Assembly: GCA_900551615.1 (NCBI GenBank)
Contig: URWN01000004.1
Span: 12,184-76,183 of the forward strand
DNA from: an uncultured Clostridium sp.
GTDB lineage: Bacteria; Bacillota; Clostridia; TANB77; CAG-508
DNA: 64,000 bases
Reading direction: 5' to 3'
In this document: positions 9,422 to 16,858 of the stretch, piece after piece
How the letters are laid out: every line of letters begins with the position of its first letter
How positions within the stretch are numbered: the stretch's first letter is position 1
The notes under the pieces: generated by a model
What the model was told of the DNA's origin: nothing
What the model saw: only the letters and a program-made list of their open reading frames with translations
The model's database searches: none
Position numbers and translations under genes: made by a program

Positions 9422-9450
9422 TGTCCAAAAAGAACCGTCCCTATTGGACA
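9422..9450. repeat. 29-bp palindromic repeat, copy 2 (overlaps murB stop)
   Basis: Identical to 52759-52786 plus one flanking base, and the exact reverse complement of 52532-52560. The final Val, Gln and TAG stop of murB are read from it (9441-9449). Confidence 0.92.
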
Positions 9451-10358
9451 ATTTTGATTTCAAATTCTATCTTTTTTCCAAATTTTTCATAAACCTTATC
9501 CGTAACGTATTTTGCTAAATCTAGCACATCTTGTGCTGTTGCGTTTCCTGTGTTTATTATAAATCCTGCGTGTTTTTCTGAAACCTTTGCACCACCAATT
9601 GTGTATCCTTTTAACCCGGCATCGTCAATTAGTTTTGCTGTTATAAAATCTGTTCCTCTTTTAAATGTACTTCCAGCTGATGGATATTCTATTGGTTGTT
9701 TTTCTTTTCTAAATTGTGTGTATTCATCCATTTTAGCTTTTATTTCTTTTGCATTTCCTTTTTCTAATATTATTTTTGCTTGTAATATGATATATTTTCC
9801 ACTTGAAAATATGCTATTTCTATATGTAAATTTTGCTTGTTCATTTGTAAATTTATGAATTTTTCCATTATAGTCTATTGCTGTTATTTCTGTTACTATG
9901 TCTTTCATTTCTTTACCATGTGCACCAGCATTCATTAATATTGCTCCACCTATTGTTCCTGGTATTCCTGATATTTCTTCAAATCCTGTTATTTCTTCTT
10001 TTAATAATTTTTGTGCTAAAAATCCTATTGGTGTTGCATCATCTACTGTAATTTCTATTTTATTCTGTTCTTTTGGTTCTATTTTTATTTCTTTTAAGTT
10101 TGTTCTTATTACTATTCCTTTTATTCCACTATCTGATACTAATACATTGCTTCCGTTTCCTAATATTGTTATTTTTATTTTTTCTTTTTTAGCAAATTCT
10201 AATATTTTTTGTAGCTCTTTTATTGATGTTATTTTTATATAGAATTCAGCTGGTCCTCCTATTTTGAATGATGTGTGGTTTTTCATTGGTTCATTTTGTT
10301 TTATTCTTTCTTTTGAAATTATTTTTTCTAAGTTTTCTAAGATTTGTTTGTTTTCCAA
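9441..10358 (-). CDS. murB: UDP-N-acetylenolpyruvoylglucosamine reductase
   Basis: FAD enzyme that reduces UDP-GlcNAc-enolpyruvate to UDP-MurNAc in peptidoglycan synthesis. It shows MKNHTSFKIGGPAEF (start of the FAD domain), LGNGSNVLVSDSGI (~69), GIPGTIGGAILMNAGAHGKEM, and the active-site YPSAGSTFKRG near 227. Length 305 aa fits. The start is TTG at 10358 with a weak GAGTG site; the next ATG is inside the conserved domain. The last two codons and the stop lie in a palindromic repeat. It heads a minus-strand group with yvcK and the debranching enzyme. Confidence 0.94.
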   Translation of the reverse strand: MENKQILENLEKIISKERIKQNEPMKNHTSFKIGGPAEFYIKITSIKELQKILEFAKKEKIKITILGNGSNVLVSDSGIKGIVIRTNLKEIKIEPKEQNKIEITVDDATPIGFLAQKLLKEEITGFEEISGIPGTIGGAILMNAGAHGKEMKDIVTEITAIDYNGKIHKFTNEQAKFTYRNSIFSSGKYIILQAKIILEKGNAKEIKAKMDEYTQFRKEKQPIEYPSAGSTFKRGTDFITAKLIDDAGLKGYTIGGAKVSEKHAGFIINTGNATAQDVLDLAKYVTDKVYEKFGKKIEFEIKIVQ

Positions 10359-10487
10359 TTTTTCACACTCGCTTTCTTTTATCTTTTTTATAATATATGT
10401 TTTATTTGTTTTTACTGCTATAATATATCATTTTTTTGCCAAAATTACAATGACTATGTGTCAATTAATTAAATTTATTCTAAATGC

Positions 10488-10516
10488 TTTATTTTTCCGA
10501 TATTTTATAGTATAAT
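10488..10516 (+). promoter_or_regulatory. Possible promoter for nfeD-SPFH
   Basis: There is a consensus -10 TATAAT at 10511-10516; the -35 region (~10488) is poor. It lies 46 bases before the nfeD start, in the divergent murB/nfeD gap. Confidence 0.4.
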
Positions 10517-10562
10517 ATAATTGTAGTGGTTAAAATCATTACAAGTTAGGAGATGTTTTATT

Positions 10563-11003
10563 ATGTGGCAAGTATGGCTAATTATTGCAGGTTTATTTTT
10601 TGTTGGAGAAATTGCAACAGTTGGATTTTTAATATTTTGGTTTGGAATTGGAGCTTTAATCGCAATGATAGTTAGTTTTTTTACTTCAAACATAATAATT
10701 CAAACTACTATATTTGTAATATCATCTACAATATTAATTTTTGCAACTAAACCTTTTGTAAAGAAATTTGCTGATGTAAAAAAAACTAATACAAATGTAT
10801 ATTCAATAATTGGCAAGAAAGCCTTAGTAATTAAGACTATAGACCCTATTCATTCAGTTGGGCAAATAAAAATTAATGGTGAAGTTTGGACTGCTGAAAG
10901 TGAAAACAATCAAGTTATTGATAAAGGTTCTGAAGTTGAAATTTTAGAGATAAAAGGTGTTAAAGCTATTGTAAAACCTATACATGTTTTAAATAAAATT
11001 TAG
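10563..11003 (+). CDS. NfeD-like membrane protein (short form)
   Basis: Short NfeD-family protein without the N-terminal protease part. Hydrophobic helices span residues ~3-25 and ~28-66; a soluble OB-fold-like C-terminal domain (~80-146) contains IIGKKALVIKTI ... GQIKINGEVWTAES. The family is nearly always encoded next to an SPFH protein, as here (54 bases downstream), and is thought to act in membrane microdomains. ATG at 10563 follows TTAGGAG. Gene symbol is left open because several naming systems exist. Confidence 0.88.
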   Translation: MWQVWLIIAGLFFVGEIATVGFLIFWFGIGALIAMIVSFFTSNIIIQTTIFVISSTILIFATKPFVKKFADVKKTNTNVYSIIGKKALVIKTIDPIHSVGQIKINGEVWTAESENNQVIDKGSEVEILEIKGVKAIVKPIHVLNKI

Positions 11004-11056
11004 TTATTAATATTACTTTTTTAAGTATTTATATAAATATAAAGGAGGATTTTAAT

Positions 11057-11962
11057 ATGGGATTTTTAATCGCATTACTAGTTATAATATTAATTATAGC
11101 ATTCAAATCAATTAAAATTGTTAAACAAGCTGAGGTTTATGTAATTGAAAGATTAGGTAAATTCTATAAAGTTGCAGATGCTGGTCTTACAATTATTGTT
11201 CCATTTTTTGACCATGTAAGAAGTGTGGTTAGTTTAAAACAACAAACAATGGATGTTCCACCTCAAGGAGTTATTACTAAAGATAATGTAACTATTACAA
11301 TAGATACTGTTGTTTTCTATCAAATAACAGATCCTGCAAAAGCAGTATATGAAATTCAAAGTTTGAAAAAAGGTATTGAGTACCTAGCAATTACAACAAT
11401 TCGTGATATCATTGGTAAAATGGATTTAGATGAAACATTTAGTTCAAGAGATGGCATTAATAATCAATTAAGAGTTGTTCTTGATGAAGCTACTGATAGA
11501 TGGGGATGTAAAATTGATAGAGTTGAAATTAAAGATATTACACCACCAGCTGATATTAGAGATGCAATGGAAAAAGAAATGAATGCAGAAAGAAATAAAA
11601 GAGCTTTAATTCTTGAATCTGAAGCTCAAAGACAATCTGCTGTAACTATTGCTGAAGGTAAAAAACAAGCTGCTATATTAGAGGCTGAAGCTGATAAAGA
11701 GGCTAGAATTACTAGAGCAGCCGGTGAAGCTCAAGCTATTAAAGAAGTTGCTGAAGCTAAGGCTAAAGAAATTCAAATGGTTTATGATGCTATTAAGAAA
11801 TCAGATCCTGATGAAAAATTAGTTCAATTAAAATCACTTGAAGCTTTAGAGAAAGTTGCTGATGGAGAGGCTAATAAAGTATTTATTCCTTTTGAAGCAA
11901 CTAGTGCTCTTTCAAGTTTAGGAGCTATAAAAGAAGTTGTAAAAGACGAAAAGAAAAAATAA
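11057..11962 (+). CDS. SPFH/stomatin-prohibitin family membrane protein
   Basis: Predicted membrane-microdomain scaffold of the stomatin/QmcA class. One N-terminal membrane helix (residues 2-18) is followed by the SPFH domain (ERLGKFYKVADAGLTIIVPF, then QTMDVPPQGVITKDNVTITI) and an Ala/Glu-rich coiled coil (~190-255, e.g. EGKKQAAILEAEADKEARIT). 301 aa is typical. AAAGGAGG precedes the ATG. It forms a two-gene unit with nfeD and ends in a strong terminator. Confidence 0.93.
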   Translation: MGFLIALLVIILIIAFKSIKIVKQAEVYVIERLGKFYKVADAGLTIIVPFFDHVRSVVSLKQQTMDVPPQGVITKDNVTITIDTVVFYQITDPAKAVYEIQSLKKGIEYLAITTIRDIIGKMDLDETFSSRDGINNQLRVVLDEATDRWGCKIDRVEIKDITPPADIRDAMEKEMNAERNKRALILESEAQRQSAVTIAEGKKQAAILEAEADKEARITRAAGEAQAIKEVAEAKAKEIQMVYDAIKKSDPDEKLVQLKSLEALEKVADGEANKVFIPFEATSALSSLGAIKEVVKDEKKK

Positions 11963-11967
11963 AAATT

Positions 11968-12005
11968 GGGATTACGGAGTTATCACTCCGAATCCCTCTT
12001 TTTTT
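11968..12005 (+). terminator. Intrinsic terminator after the SPFH gene
   Basis: Hairpin with GGGATT/AATCCC and CGGAGT/ACTCCG pairing (11968-11996) and a T-rich tail to 12005. It lies between convergent genes; argS ends at 12004. Confidence 0.9.
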
Positions 12006-13710
12006 ACATTTTTTCTGGCATTTGTATTCCTAATAAATTAGCTCCTTGTTTTAAAACTTCTGATACAGCATAAGTTAAATATATACGAGCATTTTGAATA
12101 TCTTTGTCTTCAACAATTATTTTATTTTCATTATAAAAACTGCTATAAGCTTTTGCCAAATCTATTAAATATCTTGCAAGTATTGATGGTTCGTTTTTAT
12201 CTGTTACTTGAATTAATACATCTTCAAAATTATAAATAAGTTTTAATATTGCTAATGAATATTCATCTGCTAAATTTTCCACTTTTACCTCTTCTATTTT
12301 TGGTAAATATCCTGCTTTTTCTAAAACACTTTTTGTTCTAACATAAGTATATTGAACATATGGACCTGTTTCTCCTTGGAAGTTTAAAATTGTGTTCCAA
12401 TCAAACACTTCATCTTTAATTCTTGATGCTGACATATCGTTAAATATAACTGCACCTATTCCAACTTTTTTTGCTACTTCTTCTTTATTTTCTAACTCTG
12501 GATTTTTTTGTTCTATTATTTCTTGTGCTCTTGAAATGGCTTCATTTAATAAATCTTCTAGTTTGATAATATTACCTTCCCTTGTTGACATTTTTCCTTC
12601 TGGTAATAATACCATTCCAAATGATACATGTTCTAATCCTTTTGTGTATTTTTCGTCTAACCCTAAAAGTTTTGCTACTTCAAATACTTGTTTAAAGTGT
12701 AGTACTTGTTCATATGATGTTACATATAGTGCTTTGTCAAAATCATATGTTCTAGCTCTGTATAATATTGCTGCTAAATCTCTTGTTGCATATGTTGTAG
12801 AACCATTTGATTTTTCTATTATACATGGTGTGTTTATTCCTTTGTCTTCTAAATCGATTATTTTTGCACCTTGTGATTCTATTAGTTTTCCTGTTTTTTC
12901 TAATATTTCTATTACTTCTGTCATTTTGTCTGAATAAAAAGATTCTCCGTTCCATGAGTCAAATTTGCTACCTAGCAAATCATATACTTTTTGGAATTCT
13001 TGCAAGCTTAATTCTCTGAATTTTTTCCAGATTTCTACGCAATATGAATCTCCATCTTCTAATTTTTTGAAGTTGTTTCTACAATTTTCTAATATTTGTT
13101 CATCGTTTTTGCAAGCTTCGTTTATTCTAATATATATTTTTGTTAATTCATTTATTGGGTCTTTTTCTATGTCATATTCTTTTCCCCACATTTTGTAGCC
13201 TTCTATTAGCTTTCCAAACTGTGTTCCATAATCTCCTAAATGATTTACACCTGTTACATTATATCCTAAATATTTGTATATATTGTATAGTGCTCCTCCT
13301 ATTACTGTTGAACGTAGATGTCCTATGTGGAAAGGTTTTGCAATGTTTGGTGCTGAATAGTCTATTACTATGTTTTTTTCTTTTCCTATTTCTGATTTTC
13401 CATATTGTTCAGCTTTTGAAATTTCTTCTAATACTTCTTTAGCTAATATTGTTTTGTTTATAAAGAAATTTAAATATCCACCTGCTACTTCTATTTTTTC
13501 TATTTCTTCTACTGCTTCTATTTTTTCTTTTATTTCGTTTGCTATAGCTGGTGGTGCTTTTCTTAATTCTTTTGCTAGTCTGAAACATGGAAATGCATAG
13601 TCTCCATTTTTACTGTCTTTTGGTGTTTCTATGTAACTTTCTAATTCTTCTTCATTTATATCTATTGTTTTTGATATTTGTTTTGCTATTATTTGTTTAA
13701 AATCTTTCAA
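12004..13710 (-). CDS. argS: Arginyl-tRNA synthetase
   Basis: Class I enzyme charging tRNA-Arg. It has the N-terminal Arg-tRNA synthetase domain, APNIAKPFHIGHLRSTVIG (HIGH motif, ~135), a KMSTREGN loop (~375, KMSKS equivalent) and a C-terminal DALR anticodon-binding domain. The start is TTG at 13710 (568 aa): GGAGG lies 7 bases upstream, while the in-frame ATG at 13740 has no ribosome site and lies at or upstream of the predicted transcription start (promoter at 13746-13774). Confidence 0.93.
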   Translation of the reverse strand: MKDFKQIIAKQISKTIDINEEELESYIETPKDSKNGDYAFPCFRLAKELRKAPPAIANEIKEKIEAVEEIEKIEVAGGYLNFFINKTILAKEVLEEISKAEQYGKSEIGKEKNIVIDYSAPNIAKPFHIGHLRSTVIGGALYNIYKYLGYNVTGVNHLGDYGTQFGKLIEGYKMWGKEYDIEKDPINELTKIYIRINEACKNDEQILENCRNNFKKLEDGDSYCVEIWKKFRELSLQEFQKVYDLLGSKFDSWNGESFYSDKMTEVIEILEKTGKLIESQGAKIIDLEDKGINTPCIIEKSNGSTTYATRDLAAILYRARTYDFDKALYVTSYEQVLHFKQVFEVAKLLGLDEKYTKGLEHVSFGMVLLPEGKMSTREGNIIKLEDLLNEAISRAQEIIEQKNPELENKEEVAKKVGIGAVIFNDMSASRIKDEVFDWNTILNFQGETGPYVQYTYVRTKSVLEKAGYLPKIEEVKVENLADEYSLAILKLIYNFEDVLIQVTDKNEPSILARYLIDLAKAYSSFYNENKIIVEDKDIQNARIYLTYAVSEVLKQGANLLGIQMPEKM

Positions 13711-13745
13711 TTTATTTCCTCCAAACCCTTTAAATTCCATATATT

Positions 13746-13774
13746 ATTATAGTCTATATATTAAAAAAAGTCAA
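13746..13774 (-). promoter_or_regulatory. Promoter of argS, embedded in the galE terminator
   Basis: On the minus strand: TTGACT (13769-13774), 17-base spacer, TATAAT (13746-13751). The -35 hexamer is part of the galE terminator stem. Predicted transcription starts ~7 bases below 13746, just ahead of the argS GGAGG. Confidence 0.7.
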
Positions 13775-13790
13775 ACTATTTAGTTTGACT
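13762..13790 (-). terminator. Intrinsic terminator overlapping the galE stop codon
   Basis: Perfect 10-bp stem (AGTCAAACTA 13769-13778 with TAGTTTGACT 13781-13790), tiny loop, then seven T on the minus strand (13763-13769). It includes the galE TAG. Confidence 0.8.
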
Positions 13791-14786
13791 CTTTTCTATA
13801 TAATTCCAACTGTCTTTACACATATCATCAATATTTTTCTCTGCTGTCCATCCTAATTCTTCTTTTGCTTTAGTTGGATCAGCATAACATGTAGCTATAT
13901 CTCCTGGTCTTCTAGGTGCTATTTTGTATGGAACTGCCTTACCTGTTGCTTTTTCAAAACCTTTTACCATATCTAGAACACTGTATCCATGGCCTGTTCC
14001 TAAATTGTAAATATATAATCCTTCATTTTCTTTTTCTAGTTTTTCTAATGCTTTTATATGTCCTTTTGCTAAATCTACAACATGTATATAATCTCTTACA
14101 CCTGTTCCATCTGGTGTATTGTAATCATTTCCAAATACTGATAATTCTTTTAATGTTCCTGCTGCAACTCTTGCTACATATGGCATTAAGTTGTTTGGAA
14201 TTCCCTTTGGTTCTTCTCCAATTAATCCACTTTCATGTGCTCCAACTGGGTTGAAGTATCTTAATATGCATATATCCCATGTGTTATCTGATTTGTATAT
14301 ATCTTTTAATATTTGTTCTATAAATAATTTTGTTGTTCCATATGGATTTGTTGTTCCTCCTGTTGGTGTGTCTTCTGTTATTGGCATTTTTTCTGGTTCT
14401 CCATATACTGTTGCTGATGAACTAAATATAAATTTTTTACATCCATATTTTCTCATTGTGTCTAATAATACTAATGCTCCTGAAATGTTGTTTGTGTAGT
14501 ATTCTATTGGTTTTTGTACTGATTCTCCAACTGCTTTGTATCCAGCAAAGTTCATTACTGCTTCTATGTTGTTTTCTTCAAATACTTTTTCTAGTTTTTC
14601 TCTGTCCATGTAGTCCATTTCATAAAATTTAAAGTCTTTTCCTGTTATTTTTTTGATTGCTTCTAGTGCTTTTGGTGTACTATTTGAAAAGTTATCTATT
14701 ATAACTATTTCTCTTCCTTTATTTAATAATTCTACTGCAGTGTGACTTCCTATAAATCCTGCTCCTCCTGGTAATAATATTGCCAT
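13776..14786 (-). CDS. galE: UDP-glucose 4-epimerase
   Basis: Interconverts UDP-glucose and UDP-galactose for sugar-nucleotide supply. An extended SDR protein with NAD-binding GGAGFIGSH (residues 8-16), active-site FSSSATVYG (~120) and YGTTK (Tyr/Lys pair, ~148), and RPGDIATCYAD near the C-terminus. 336 aa is normal. ATG at 14786 has AAAGGAGG upstream; the longer frame overlaps the Nudix gene and lacks a ribosome site. The residue before GGAGFIG is Pro instead of the usual Thr. It is the last gene of cysS-nudix-galE. Confidence 0.94.
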   Translation of the reverse strand: MAILLPGGAGFIGSHTAVELLNKGREIVIIDNFSNSTPKALEAIKKITGKDFKFYEMDYMDREKLEKVFEENNIEAVMNFAGYKAVGESVQKPIEYYTNNISGALVLLDTMRKYGCKKFIFSSSATVYGEPEKMPITEDTPTGGTTNPYGTTKLFIEQILKDIYKSDNTWDICILRYFNPVGAHESGLIGEEPKGIPNNLMPYVARVAAGTLKELSVFGNDYNTPDGTGVRDYIHVVDLAKGHIKALEKLEKENEGLYIYNLGTGHGYSVLDMVKGFEKATGKAVPYKIAPRRPGDIATCYADPTKAKEELGWTAEKNIDDMCKDSWNYIEKSQTK

Positions 14787-14811
14787 TTTTATTCCTCCTT
14801 TAATATAAATT

Positions 14812-15372
14812 TTATCTTTGTTGTTGTTTATTTTCTTCGTTTTGTTTATATTTACAAAATTCATTAATAGTAGTTAAAATTTCTCTATCAAATATTGATT
14901 TTCTAAAATTATCAGTTTGATTATTTCTAACCATATATTCTATTACTGATAAATTCAAAAATTCTATAGTAAGATTTTCTCCTTTTTCGCTTTCTGTTAA
15001 TTTTTGCTTATTAGAATTTATATTTTGGTTTGTTTCTAATGCATAGAAATAAGTTTTTCTTACTCTATTTATTTCTTTTCCAGCTTTTCTATCATAATAA
15101 TTTTGGTTATATGTTTCTATTTCTAAAAAAGGTTCTAATTGTTTTATTTCTGTGTCTAAATTAATATCTATTCCGGATTCTTCTAATATTTCTCTTCTTA
15201 AAGATTCTTCCCTAGTTTCGTTGTCATCTATCTTTCCACCTGGTAACATATATAATCCAGCATATTTTACTATTAAAGCTTTTCCTTCTTTATTTAAAAT
15301 AATTGCTCTAACTTTATCTTTTACTTTTTTATATTCTATATTTTCTTTATAATCAAAGGTTATTTTCTTCAT
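14812..15372 (-). CDS. Nudix hydrolase
   Basis: Nudix box GGKIDDNETREESLRREILEESGI is complete (G-x5-E-x7-RE-U-x-EE-x-G-U, here REILEESG), residues ~45-68, preceded by LYMLPG. The fold should hydrolyse a nucleoside diphosphate derivative; the substrate cannot be told. 186 aa with a C-terminal Lys/Gln-rich tail. Its ATG overlaps the cysS stop in an ATGA junction, so translation is probably coupled to cysS. Confidence 0.88.
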   Translation of the reverse strand: MKKITFDYKENIEYKKVKDKVRAIILNKEGKALIVKYAGLYMLPGGKIDDNETREESLRREILEESGIDINLDTEIKQLEPFLEIETYNQNYYDRKAGKEINRVRKTYFYALETNQNINSNKQKLTESEKGENLTIEFLNLSVIEYMVRNNQTDNFRKSIFDREILTTINEFCKYKQNEENKQQQR

Positions 15373-16763
15373 ATTTTGATTACTTCTACTCCATTTTTTG
15401 TATCTTTTACATTGTATCCTTTTTGATTAATTAAATCTCTTAATTCATCTGACTTTGCCCAATCCTTGTTCTCTCTTGCAATTTTTCTTTGTTCAACTAA
15501 ATCTAATATTTCTTGTGGTATTTCTTGTTTTTTAGAATTTACTTCATCTATTTTAATACCAAGAACAGTGTCAAATTTAGCAAGCAATTTTGCGACTTCT
15601 GGATTTTTCTTTTCAAATCTAGCAGCTTCCCAAACAAAGCTCATTGCAAGTGGCATATTCAAATCGTCATTTATTGCTTTATGGAAGTTCTCTTCTATTT
15701 GCGATAATCTTTCTGTATCTTCTTCTGTTAATTTATCTGTTCCATTTAAATTCATTTGATAGCTATTACGCAATCTTTCTAACGATTTAGCTGCTGATTC
15801 TATTCCTTCCCATGTAAAGTTTAATTTATTTCTATAGTGACATGAATAACTGAATAATTTGTATACAATTGTGTCAAATCCTTTTTCTTTTATATCTTTT
15901 ACTAAATAAACATTTCCTAAAGATTTTGACATTTTTCCACCATTTATTAACAAGTATTCTCCATGTAACCAATATCTTGCTGGTATTTTTCCACATTTGC
16001 CTTTGCTTTGTGCAATTTCATTTTCATGGTGTGTTGGTATTAAATCTATTCCACCTGTATGTATATCAAATTGGTCTCCAAGGTATTTTTGTCCCATTGC
16101 CGAACATTCTATATGCCATCCAGGGTAACTTGGTCCCCATGGGCTATCCCATTTCATTAAATGATTTTCTGGTGCCTTTATCCATAATGCAAAATCTTGT
16201 GGATTTCTTTTTTCTGGATCTATTTCTACTCTTGCACCAGCTTTTTGGTTTTCAACATCTAAATTTGATAATATTGGATATTTATCTAATTTTGATATAT
16301 CAAAATATATTGCTGTTGATGTTTCATATGCATAGCCATTTTCCATTAGCTTTTCAACATATTCTAACATTTCCTTTATGTGTTCTGTTGCTTTACATAC
16401 TATTTCTGGAGTTTCTATATTTAATGCACTTAAGTCATCAAAGAATAATTTAGTGTAATGTTCTGCTATTTGTAGAGGTGTTTTGTGTTCTTCTCTTGCT
16501 GATTTTAGCATTTTATCTTCACCTTCATCACCATCTGATACTAAATGTCCAACATCTGTTATATTCATTACATGTTTTATTTTATATCCATTGTAACGCA
16601 ATGTTCTTCTTAAAACATCTTGGAATATATTTGTTCTCATATTTCCTATTGTTGCGTCTTTATATACTGTTGGTCCACATGAATATATTCTAATTTCATC
16701 TGGATTTAATGGTTCGAATTTGTCTTTCTTTTTTGTTAATGTATTATAAAAATATATGTCCAT
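15369..16763 (-). CDS. cysS: Cysteinyl-tRNA synthetase
   Basis: Class I enzyme charging tRNA-Cys. It has YSCGPTVY with the first zinc Cys, WHIECSAMG and THHENEIAQS (other zinc ligands), and GGKMSKSLGN (KMSKS, ~278). 464 aa is normal. The HIGH element reads ATIGNMRT: the first His is Thr, which is unusual for the family. ATG at 16763 follows AAAGGAG. It opens the cysS-nudix-galE group. Confidence 0.94.
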   Translation of the reverse strand: MDIYFYNTLTKKKDKFEPLNPDEIRIYSCGPTVYKDATIGNMRTNIFQDVLRRTLRYNGYKIKHVMNITDVGHLVSDGDEGEDKMLKSAREEHKTPLQIAEHYTKLFFDDLSALNIETPEIVCKATEHIKEMLEYVEKLMENGYAYETSTAIYFDISKLDKYPILSNLDVENQKAGARVEIDPEKRNPQDFALWIKAPENHLMKWDSPWGPSYPGWHIECSAMGQKYLGDQFDIHTGGIDLIPTHHENEIAQSKGKCGKIPARYWLHGEYLLINGGKMSKSLGNVYLVKDIKEKGFDTIVYKLFSYSCHYRNKLNFTWEGIESAAKSLERLRNSYQMNLNGTDKLTEEDTERLSQIEENFHKAINDDLNMPLAMSFVWEAARFEKKNPEVAKLLAKFDTVLGIKIDEVNSKKQEIPQEILDLVEQRKIARENKDWAKSDELRDLINQKGYNVKDTKNGVEVIKI

Positions 16764-16812
16764 TTTTCTCCTTTCTTAGGCATGAAAATGTTTTTGCCTT
16801 ATTAAATATTAT

Positions 16813-16842
16813 ATAAATTGACAGTTTTTACTGTCAATTTAT
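16813..16842. other. Perfect 12-bp hairpin between PBP and cysS
   Basis: ATAAATTGACAG with CTGTCAATTTAT around a 6-base loop. Neither side has a run of T, so it is at best a weak terminator for the PBP gene. It contains TTGACAG and could overlap a promoter element for cysS. Confidence 0.45.
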
Positions 16843-16858
16843 ATTTTGAAACCACTTA

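Noticed and set aside
13711..13740. ATG at 13740 as the argS start
   Set aside because: No ribosome site precedes it and the predicted promoter -10 (13746-13751) lies only 6-11 bases away, so it would be at or before the transcription start. TTG at 13710 has GGAGG 7 bases upstream.
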